This document shows positions 7,080 through 12,327 of a stretch of DNA of 12,327 nucleotides, piece after piece (positions within the stretch are counted from its first letter, which is position 1; every line of letters starts with the position of its first letter). A program made the position numbers and the translations under genes. The DNA is from an uncultured Clostridia bacterium. GTDB lineage: Bacteria; Bacillota; Clostridia; RUG12999. The stretch spans positions 1 through 12,327 of the forward strand of contig CALLNG010000183.1 in assembly GCA_938005345.1 (NCBI GenBank), written 5' to 3'. The notes under the pieces are model-generated. The model was not told the origin of the DNA. It did not search any database and saw only the letters and a list, made by a program, of their open reading frames with translations.

Positions 7080-7167
7080 ATCCATGTAGCTTAAATGGCA
7101 AGAGCACTGAGGCAAGATGTTTAACAGTCTAGAGTCAGGGGTATCGGTTAAAATCCGGTCGGGATGA
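7080..7167 (+). ncRNA. Degenerate tRNA-like element with enlarged anticodon arm
   Basis: Several tRNA landmarks fall in the right order. TA (7087-7088) stands at the U8-A9 position. The D stem is GCTT/GAGC (7089-7092 with 7102-7105), with GG in a nine-base loop. The T arm is ATCGG/CCGGT (7143-7147 with 7155-7159) with the seven-base loop TTAAAAT. The acceptor stem is poor: only ATCC with GGAT pairs, and only if slipped by one base. The anticodon stem can form as CTGA with TCAG (7107-7110, 7135-7138), followed by a normal four-base variable loop, but it encloses about 22 unpaired bases instead of 7, part of which (AGATG with CAGTCT) can fold again. No CCA is encoded and the T-loop C56 is A. 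It is either a decayed tRNA gene or a tRNA-shaped leader RNA for the zinc-ribbon gene, whose ATG is 20 bases away. No amino-acid identity can be assigned. Confidence 0.45.
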
Positions 7168-7186
7168 AAAAAGCGAGGTAAAAAAA

Positions 7187-7465
7187 ATGTTCGAGGACAA
7201 AACACTGGTATGTAAAGACTGCGGAAACGAATTCGTATTCACGGCAGGGGAGCAAGAGTTCTATGCAGAAAAGGGATTTCAGAATGAACCGTCTCGTTGC
7301 AAAGAGTGCAGAATCGCACGGAAAAATAGCATGAGAGGTCCGAGAGAAATGTTCACTGTGACTTGTGCAGAATGTGGACAAGAAGCTCAGGTGCCGTTCA
7401 AACCGACCGACGACAGACCGGTTTATTGCAGCGAATGCTTTGCAAAAAGAAGAGAATCTTTATAA
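7187..7465 (+). CDS. Double zinc-ribbon protein (zf-trcl plus CxxC-x17-CxxC)
   Basis: A 92-residue soluble protein with four CxxC pairs at 9-12, 38-41, 60-63 and 81-84. The first half (TLVCKDCGNEFVFTAGEQEF, then RCKECRIARK) matches the probable zinc-ribbon family zf-trcl. The second half has exactly 17 residues between CAEC and CSEC, which fits the CxxC-x17-CxxC repeat family. Each pair of CxxC motifs should bind one zinc ion; the molecular role is unknown, and nucleic-acid or protein binding is only a guess. ATG at 7187 has GAGG (7175-7178) 8 bases before it. A strong terminator follows 9 bases after the stop, so the gene ends a short unit that may begin at sigH or at the extended -10 site near 7040. 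Confidence 0.88.
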   Translation: MFEDKTLVCKDCGNEFVFTAGEQEFYAEKGFQNEPSRCKECRIARKNSMRGPREMFTVTCAECGQEAQVPFKPTDDRPVYCSECFAKRRESL

Positions 7466-7473
7466 GCAAATGC

Positions 7474-7509
7474 AAAGGCCAGTTTCTTTTGTGAAACTGG
7501 CCTTTTTTT
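7474..7509 (+). terminator. Strong Rho-independent terminator after the zinc-ribbon gene
   Basis: A perfect 13-bp stem (7474-7486 with 7493-7505) has a six-base loop and a run of seven T (7503-7509). The IS200-type element begins immediately after the T-run. Confidence 0.93.
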
Positions 7510-7574
7510 GTTATCTGACCCCCGGATAGTCCGGGGGCGGAAAAGCTTAAAGCTATAAGTATAGGAAAATAAAA

Positions 7575-7631
7575 CTCCTTTTGATATAACAAAATTGCGG
7601 CTACCACCTGCAATAAAAAAATCAAAAGGAG
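7575..7631 (+). promoter_or_regulatory. Hairpin sequestering the tnpA ribosome-binding site
   Basis: CTCCTTTTGAT (7575-7585) is the exact complement of ATCAAAAGGAG (7621-7631), which contains the AGGAG ribosome site of tnpA. Inside lies a second 7-bp stem (7594-7600 with 7608-7614, loop CTACCAC). The folded leader would hide the ribosome site. IS200 is known to limit its transposase through such a leader structure. The loop region GCGGCTACC (7597-7605) is also complementary to GGTAGCCGC at 8121-8129 near the right end. Confidence 0.8.
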
Positions 7632-7641
7632 AACATTCAAA

Positions 7642-8092
7642 ATGAATGATGTACATTTATCATATTCGAAATAGAATTGCAAGTATCACATAGTATTTAC
7701 ACCCAAATATAGAAGGAAGTATTCTATGAAGAGAAGAGGATAGAGATAGGAGAAATACTAAGAAAATTGTGTGACTGGTATGGAGTAAAGATGATATAAG
7801 GAGAAGTGTGTCCAGATCATGTACACATGTTGGTAGAGATACCACCTAAGCATGCAGTATCAGCATTTATGGGATACTTGAAAGGAAAAAGTAGTATCAT
7901 GATATACAATAAGTGGGGAAATCTAAAGTATTAGTATCGAAATAGGCAATTTTGGTGCAGAGGAAACTATGTGGATACGATAGAGAAAAATACAAAGAAA
8001 ATAAAATAAAAGAATATATAGCACATCAGTTGGAGGAGGATAGGATATCAAATCAGCTAACAATGGATGATATAGACCCGTTCAACGGGTGA
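7642..8092 (+). pseudogene. tnpA: Decayed IS200-type Y1 (HUH) transposase tnpA
   Basis: Read across frames, about 150 codons give an IS200-type TnpA: NCKYHIVFTPKYRR, then KLCDWYGVKMI, CPDHVHMLVEIPPKHAVS, GYLKGKSS, RNRQFWCRGNYVDTIE and a C-terminus ending IDPFNG. The HUH metal-binding motif (HVH) and the likely nucleophilic tyrosine (in NYVDT) are still recognisable. The frame is broken by TAG in place of the usual Trp before NCKYH, a one-base deletion after KYRRK, TAA after VKMI, TAG after NLKY, and a five-base tandem duplication (AAATA) near codon 130. The ribosome site AAAGGAG is 10-11 bases before ATG at 7642. No functional single-strand transposase can be made from this copy. Confidence 0.9.
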
Positions 8093-8290
8093 GTGAGTAA
8101 ACGGAACGCAAAAGAAGAACGGTAGCCGCATGCGTCCGTGCTATTACGCTTTTCAAGGCGTAGATTGTAACCTGAGCCCCTATGGGGCGATTACTGAAAA
8201 ACCCCCGGCTTGGACGGGGGATGGTTATTCTATGTTTAATTGGTAAAGAAAATGAAGTAGATAAGTATAAATCCTCCAAATTAAAACATA

Positions 8291-8326
8291 AAAATATCCC
8301 CGCCATTTATGGCAGGGATATTTTTT
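8291..8326. terminator. Bidirectional terminator between the IS200 remnant and the M13 gene
   Basis: A long stem: AAAATATCCC (8291-8300) pairs with GGGATATTTT (8315-8324); after one C-A mismatch GCCA pairs with TGGC around a four-base loop. T-runs follow on both strands (TTTTTT on plus, TTTTATG on minus). On the minus strand it lies about 15 bases after the M13 stop codon and is probably its terminator. The stretch between the IS right end and this stem (8231-8290) holds nothing recognisable. Confidence 0.85.
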
Positions 8327-8339
8327 ATACTATATAAGT

Positions 8340-10886
8340 TTACCAGATGTGTACCCGGTCCTCCGGAGCAACCCACATGCCGTCGCCTTCCTGGATATCA
8401 AATGTTTCATAAAACTCATCGCAGTTGACTACCACGCGGTTGACGCGCAGCTTTTCAGTGCTGTGTACGTCGGCCTGCGCCGCATACTGGCAGTATTCCC
8501 GGCTGGCAGTTGCTGCCCAGCTATTTGCCATGCTCTTGTAAAGCGTTTCAAAATCGGGGTTCTCAAGGCCGGCCACAATTTCTGTAATGCAGGCAGCCGC
8601 GCCCTGATCCGCTACGTTTTCGCTTAAAGTCAGCGTTCCATTCATGGGGATACCAGGAACGCCTTCTTTGCCATCATAAAAGTCAATCATTTCCTGACAG
8701 AGCTGCTGGAACGCCGCATAGTCCTCCTCCGTCCACCAATCAGCCGCATTGCCGTTTTCATCAAACTTTGCACCATTGTTATCAAAAGCGTGGGTGATTT
8801 CATGGGCAATGACATAGCCGATACCACCGAGGTTCTGCTCGTAAGAAGCGTTTACATCGTACATCGGCGCCTGCAAAATGGCTGCCGGGAAGGTGATGTC
8901 GTTCTGCTGTGGGCTGTAGCAGGCATTGACCGTGAAGGGATACATCAGCCACTGGGATTTATCCACCGGCTGACCCTGCAATGCAATATTCTCTTCTTTC
9001 TGCGCCGCTGTAATTGCCAGCATATTGGTGAAGTAGCTGCCGCCCTCCTCGGTGGATAATATCTCTACATTGTCGATAGCGGATTCAAATTTATCCGGAT
9101 ATCCAATTTTAACGCCCATCGTGTCAAGCTTTTTGAGCGCCCGTTCCTTGGTTGTATCGCTCATCCAGTCAAGGTTTTGGATACGCGTCCTGTACACTTC
9201 GATAATGTCACGCACCATTTTTTCTACATCCTGCTTTGCCTGCTCGGAGAAATACCGTTCGGCATACAGCTCGCCGATATAATCGGGCATGGTGCTTTGC
9301 AATGTGAGCGCTGCGCGTTCTTCCGGCGAATAGCTGCCGGAGGTACCCATAAACTCCTGGTTGAACGTGTTGCTCGCGTCAATAAAGTCCTGGCCGAACG
9401 CACCGCCCCAGCCGAGCAGCACGGTCAGCTTCGCCCAAGCTTTTAACGTGTCCACATTCTCATCTGTAAAATAATCCGCAAACGCTTCTGTCAGGCCCAC
9501 GTCAGCAACAATGATTTCATCCGCCGGTTGCAAACCTGAATCGGCAAATACCGCATCCATATCCACATTCGGGAACATGTCACGGATCTCCTGCATGGTA
9601 AATACATTATAGATTTTGTCCACATTACCCGAATCTTCGGTATTCATCATAGATGCGGACAATTTCTTTTCCATCTCAAAGCATGCGTTTGCCATTGCTT
9701 CAGCATTTCCTTCTGCCTCACCGCTCAAGATAAACAGCGTTTTCATATATTTCAGATAGCTGTCTATCTGCTGCTCGGTGCCGTTCTGGTATGTATCCTT
9801 CGGCAGGTTGATAGCAATCGGTGAAAAGACCAGCGTGTATTTTGTGCTGTCCTTCATGTCGATGGTAAGGCCGAAGCCCATAAACTGATAGATATATAGT
9901 TCATCGACCAATTTGCTCTGGATTTCAATCAGGTCATCTATGGTCTCGGCAGTATCAATCAGTTCCAGATATGGTGTGAGTGGCGCAATCCCGATTTTAT
10001 TTCTCGACTCCATATCTGCTACGTTTTTATAAAAATCGGCAATCTTCTGTTCTTTTGTACCCTTTTCATAGGTCCCGCCGATAATCTCCTGAATAATAGC
10101 GTCAACCGCTTCTGTGCTCTGATCCTGCAGGTCATATAAGGAACCGCTGATGACACGTCCGGGCTGAATCTGCAAATTGTTGAGCGTATCCTTGTTCACA
10201 GTGGCATAAAAATCGTCTTTCAGATTGGTTCCAAAAAGTGAATACACGCGCTCAATGAAAAGTTCCATCTGCCCGGTCGTTACATTTTCGTCAGGGGAGA
10301 AGATACCCTCCGCCGTTCCTGCAACAATCCCTGCATCAAACACATCGGCAAGCTCTATCTGGGCCCACTCCGGAATGTCAGTAAAGTTTTCGGCCGGGAT
10401 AGCCACTCTTGCATTGTGCCCGGTTGGCTCCGGCAGCTCACCAAAAGCCCGTTTGAGCATAACCAGCGCCTCGGCACGGGTAACATTCCACTCCTCATGA
10501 AGCTGTCCGTCTTCATATCCTTTTATAATATCTGTTTTTTCTACACCGGGATTGTAGTCATCTGCTGCCTGCAGAAGCATTGCAGCGACTTCTCCTCTTG
10601 TCGCGTCTTCATCCGCTGCCGCATCTGTGACTGTCGGCGTAGTACCATCCCACAGCTGCGCCGGTACAGAGCTGACACTTAACTGCTCCTCCTCGGAAAG
10701 ACTGTTGTACCAATCAAGCCATTCCAGTGTTTCCTGCGACAATTCGGAACGGTTAAATTCCTCACCTTGAAACTGTACGGTATTCTCACCTACAGTTGTA
10801 TCTTCGCCTTGTGCAAATACTGCGGGCACATTTACAAGCATTAATCCGCACAGTATAAGCGAAATTATTCTTTTTTTCATGTACAT
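8340..10886 (-). CDS. SLH-anchored M13-family zinc metallopeptidase
   Basis: An 848-residue secreted neprilysin/PepO-type endopeptidase. ATG at 10886 has AAGGAGG 7 bases before it; a second ATG two codons later is possible. The signal peptide ends at AVFA (residue 25). Residues about 50-80 are acidic (LDWYNSLSEEEQ). About 94-218 contain roughly two and a half SLH repeats (TRGEVAAMLLQAA; IIKGYEDG...NVTRAEALVML; FTDIPEWAQIELADVF...SPDENVTTGQM). The M13 domain starts at KDDFYATVNKDTLNN (about 223). Catalytic features are VNACYSPQQNDITFPAAILQ (substrate loop Asn654-Ala655), HEITH (H695, E696, H699) and SENVAD (third ligand E756, D760). The protein ends in the aromatic RVHIW, as M13 enzymes usually end in Trp. 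It probably cleaves peptides at the wall. N-terminal SLH placement contrasts with the C-terminal SLH of the lyase. All active-site residues are present. Confidence 0.93.
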   Translation of the reverse strand: MYMKKRIISLILCGLMLVNVPAVFAQGEDTTVGENTVQFQGEEFNRSELSQETLEWLDWYNSLSEEEQLSVSSVPAQLWDGTTPTVTDAAADEDATRGEVAAMLLQAADDYNPGVEKTDIIKGYEDGQLHEEWNVTRAEALVMLKRAFGELPEPTGHNARVAIPAENFTDIPEWAQIELADVFDAGIVAGTAEGIFSPDENVTTGQMELFIERVYSLFGTNLKDDFYATVNKDTLNNLQIQPGRVISGSLYDLQDQSTEAVDAIIQEIIGGTYEKGTKEQKIADFYKNVADMESRNKIGIAPLTPYLELIDTAETIDDLIEIQSKLVDELYIYQFMGFGLTIDMKDSTKYTLVFSPIAINLPKDTYQNGTEQQIDSYLKYMKTLFILSGEAEGNAEAMANACFEMEKKLSASMMNTEDSGNVDKIYNVFTMQEIRDMFPNVDMDAVFADSGLQPADEIIVADVGLTEAFADYFTDENVDTLKAWAKLTVLLGWGGAFGQDFIDASNTFNQEFMGTSGSYSPEERAALTLQSTMPDYIGELYAERYFSEQAKQDVEKMVRDIIEVYRTRIQNLDWMSDTTKERALKKLDTMGVKIGYPDKFESAIDNVEILSTEEGGSYFTNMLAITAAQKEENIALQGQPVDKSQWLMYPFTVNACYSPQQNDITFPAAILQAPMYDVNASYEQNLGGIGYVIAHEITHAFDNNGAKFDENGNAADWWTEEDYAAFQQLCQEMIDFYDGKEGVPGIPMNGTLTLSENVADQGAAACITEIVAGLENPDFETLYKSMANSWAATASREYCQYAAQADVHSTEKLRVNRVVVNCDEFYETFDIQEGDGMWVAPEDRVHIW

Positions 10887-10927
10887 ATTTTTTCCTCCTT
10901 ATTATTTAAATATATTTACGCCTAAAT

Positions 10928-10956
10928 ATTCTACCATAAATCCACCTGTTAAACAA
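10928..10956 (-). promoter_or_regulatory. Promoter of the M13 peptidase gene
   Basis: On the minus strand TTGTTT (10956-10951), a 17-base spacer and TAGAAT (10933-10928), about 40 bases before the ATG. The -35 is imperfect and the -10 good. It shows the peptidase can be transcribed independently of the DUF1835 locus upstream. Between it and 11002 there is only an AT-rich stretch with a T-run that may weakly end the upstream unit. Confidence 0.6.
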
Positions 10957-11002
10957 GCTGTCTCAAGATATTTGACGGAAATCTTCTGTAAAAAAAACTT
11001 TA

Positions 11003-11628
11003 CTAATGGCATTTTCTTAGTATTCGATGGTAAACCGGATCTTTTTCTCCTGCATGCGTAACAGCCTTAAGCATACCGTCTTTTATAAACTGCTCGATTC
11101 TAATTGCAACCAGGCTATCGCTTATACCCAGGGAATACTTGCCCAATACTTTTCCGATCACTCTTGCTTCCATAAACTCATACTCTTCGGCACCCAGTTC
11201 CTGAAGGATAAAAGAGTCATAGAATGATTCCGGCACACTTACAAGCCTTCGGTTGACTACAGCTCGTAATGGTGCGTTCTCCTTTTTTAGCTGTTGCCAG
11301 CGTAAAGATAATCCATTCATGTAATCAGCCGGGAGTTTTTGCCCAAGGAGAGCTAAGTGTCCCACTGGTGAGGGGCTACTTCGCCCCAGCCGGAGTACGT
11401 AACCACTGTATTGTCAGACATCACATGGAACTCAGGAAGCTTCACACAAGTAATATCCAAATGCTCAAAGCCGATGTGCTTAAGCTGTTCCATCATCCAG
11501 CAAAGACCACAGGCATCATCCGGTACATCACTTGTCCAAACGCGGATGGATTCTCCGTTTTCGACGCGTGAAAGCAGTTCTTCAAAACTCTTTAGTGCAG
11601 TTGTAAACATATCCTGGGATGCTCGCAT
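11003..11628 (-). pseudogene. DUF1835/DUF3658 protein, frameshifted and N-terminally short
   Basis: Two frames together give the C-terminal two-thirds of a DUF1835/DUF3658 protein. The first, from ATG at 11628, holds GESIRVWTSDVPDDACGLCW, VKLPEFHV and YSGWGEVAPHQW, then reaches a stop. The second continues from GHLALLGQKLPADYM through WQQLKKENAPLRAVVN, LVSVPESFYDSFIL, ARVIGKVLGKYSLGISDSLVAIRIEQF to YHRILRKCH. One missing G in the C-run at 11361-11363 (plus strand) would join them as HQW-GHL, which fits the family. Family members usually have about 100 further N-terminal residues that are absent here; instead the ATG overlaps the stop of the DUF6054 gene as TAATG. No slippery heptamer is visible, so programmed frameshifting is unlikely. 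It is either a real pseudogene or a sequencing error in an otherwise short gene. Function unknown. Confidence 0.75.
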
Positions 11629-11953
11629 TACAGCAGTTCTCTTAGTTTATCAAGAAACGCTTCCTCTCCAAATGTGTTGAGTTTAAAAAGTACCGCTTGG
11701 CTCCCGCCTGCCGTAATTGCCGAAAGATGGATAGAGTCGGTATCATCTTGAAACAACGTTACATTAAGGCTCACGCGGTTGGAGCCGGACCAGCTGTAAC
11801 GCTCAAAAATACGGACACTGCACCGCGCGCTGCCGCTTTGAAAATCACTGGAATCTTCCAAGTCGCGGACATGCTTCCGTTTAATATTCCATCTTCTATT
11901 TTCCTAAGCATTTGATCAAAATCCCCATGAATTGTTTGTTCTAATTTAGCCAT
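11628..11953 (-). pseudogene. DUF6054-type protein with a single frameshift
   Basis: ATG at 11953 (GAGG 6 bases before) opens MAKLEQTIHGDFDQMLRK and GILNGSMSAT, then drifts into an unrelated tail. The adjacent frame continues from LEDSSDFQSGSARCSVRIFERY through SGSNRVSLNVTLF and SAITAGGSQAVLFKLNTFGEEAFLDKLREL. Together these make a roughly 108-residue protein that I recognise, from memory, as the DUF6054 family of small clostridial proteins of unknown function. The break is near 11859-11863, where a one-base loss turns ACT-TTG-GAA or similar into ACTTGGAA. The gene is tightly packed: its ATG follows the upstream TAG by one base, and its stop overlaps the next ATG. No membrane segment or signal peptide is seen. 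Confidence 0.7.
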
Positions 11954-11954
11954 A

Positions 11955-12327
11955 CTACACCTCACAAATCCATTCAGATGCCCAGCCGAGCAACAATTCG
12001 GAATATCGGTTCAATTCCTCAGCAGAAAGCATTGCCTTTTCCTTTAATTCCATACCGGCTTTTAATACGAGCAGATCTTTGCCCTGCAGCAGACCAAGGA
12101 GATCTATCTTTTTCTTTTCATATCGATCGGTTTTGAAAAAAGCAATTGCCTGCAGGGTAAAGGTAGAGGCTTTAAAGATTCCTTTTAAAATATCCGCACT
12201 TTTCTCATGCACCAGATTGTGTGCACACATATGATACATATTGCAGGCGCCGATCCTGATGGCACGGCGGATATCTACCTCTGCGATCCTGTCCAGTAGT
12301 TCATCTAAAGATCCCAGTATGGGAGTT
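11955..12327 (-). CDS. Helical C-terminal part of an unidentified protein (partial)
   Basis: The frame is open to the right edge, so at least 123 residues are coded and the start is missing. It is all-helical in appearance: LLDRIAEVDIRRAIRIGACN, MYHMCAHNLVHEKSADILKG, FKASTFTLQAIAFFKTDRYEKKKIDLLGLL and a closing YSELLLGWASEWICEV. The pattern of a helix with HN..HE, a stretch like FTLQAIAFFKTDRY followed by KKKIDLL, and a final tryptophan-rich helix resembles the C-terminal helical domain of clostridial nucleotidyltransferase-type proteins. That is a recollection of pattern only; the nucleotidyltransferase motif itself would lie outside the window. The stop TAG is one base from the DUF6054 start, so the two are probably cotranscribed and coupled. 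Confidence 0.6.
   Translation of the reverse strand, partial: TPILGSLDELLDRIAEVDIRRAIRIGACNMYHMCAHNLVHEKSADILKGIFKASTFTLQAIAFFKTDRYEKKKIDLLGLLQGKDLLVLKAGMELKEKAMLSAEELNRYSELLLGWASEWICEV

Larger units (their letters stand above)
7511..8230 (+). mobile_element. Degenerate IS200-type insertion sequence (IS200/IS605 family)
   Basis: About 720 bases, a usual size for IS200 elements that carry only tnpA. The left end has a perfect 8-bp hairpin (CCCCCGGA, 7519-7526, with 7530-7537); the right end has a matching CCCCCG/CGGGGG hairpin (8202-8207 with 8215-8220). Subterminal hairpins at both ends, without terminal inverted repeats or target duplication, are the single-strand recognition structures of Y1 transposases. 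Further stems lie near the right end (GCCCC/GGGGC at 8176-8188; TACGC/GCGTA at 8145-8162). The outer boundaries are approximate; TTAT occurs just outside both end hairpins. The element sits directly downstream of a terminator T-run, a common location for this family. It is immobile unless TnpA comes from elsewhere. Confidence 0.82.

Noticed and set aside
7080..7167. Functional tRNA gene of class I or class II
   Set aside because: The acceptor stem is largely unpaired, no normal seven-base anticodon loop can be placed, the extra bases do not form a class II variable arm with a proper anticodon stem, and no CCA is encoded.
7398..7682. Minus-strand open frames over the terminator and IS left end
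   Set aside because: They run through a strong terminator and the end hairpin of the IS; no family resemblance.
11353..11370. Programmed ribosomal frameshift joining the two DUF1835 frames
   Set aside because: Only a GGG triplet on the coding strand is present; there is no slippery heptamer and no obvious stimulatory structure.
1..12327. CRISPR array, prophage, defence island or biosynthetic cluster
   Set aside because: No regularly spaced repeats, phage structural or integrase genes, nuclease/helicase sets or synthase genes were seen on either strand.

Overview
The window looks like a low-to-moderate GC Gram-positive chromosome, most likely an endospore-forming Clostridia. The evidence is an intact sporulation-type sigma-H gene, strong AGGAGG-type ribosome sites, textbook sigma-A promoters, three S-layer-homology (SLH) proteins, and small protein families (DUF1835/DUF3658, DUF6054, zf-trcl zinc ribbon, TIGR03915/DUF4130) typical of that class. 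An SLH-anchored polysaccharide lyase and an SLH-anchored M13 peptidase suggest a gut- or plant-biomass-associated anaerobe that displays hydrolytic enzymes on its wall; the genus cannot be fixed from the sequence.

Layout. 1-4085 (+): the tail of one SLH protein, a hairpin, then a 1273-residue secreted SLH protein with a heparinase II/III-type lyase core and a CBM96/DNRLRE-like beta module. 4221-4293: two hairpins separating convergent transcription. 5032-6205 (-): a three-gene operon with overlapping ends, made of an RluA-family pseudouridine synthase, a 66-residue cysteine-rich protein and a TIGR03915/DUF4130 protein. 6237-6336: a divergent promoter region. 6384-7031 (+): sigma-H starting at TTG. 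7080-7167: a degenerate tRNA-like element with an enlarged anticodon arm. 7187-7465 (+): a four-CxxC zinc-ribbon protein ending in a strong terminator. About 7511-8230: a dead IS200-type element inserted just after that terminator; its transposase has three stops and two frameshifts, but the hairpin that hides its ribosome site is intact. 8340-10886 (-): an SLH-anchored M13 metallopeptidase with its own promoter. 11003-12327 (-): a tightly packed run of small genes in which two neighbours (DUF6054 and DUF1835/DUF3658) each carry one single-base frameshift; the most upstream gene runs off the window.

How it fits together. The SLH proteins are a cell-surface theme: polysaccharide cleavage and peptide cleavage at the wall. 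The centre is regulatory and housekeeping: sigma-H, RNA modification and small metal-binding proteins. No complete new defence or mobile system is present. The features most worth a second look are the tRNA-like element between sigH and the zinc-ribbon gene, the permuted-looking beta module in the lyase, the cysteine-rich protein coupled to the DUF4130 gene with no radical-SAM partner in view, the preserved translational lock on the dead IS200, and the paired frameshifts near the right end.
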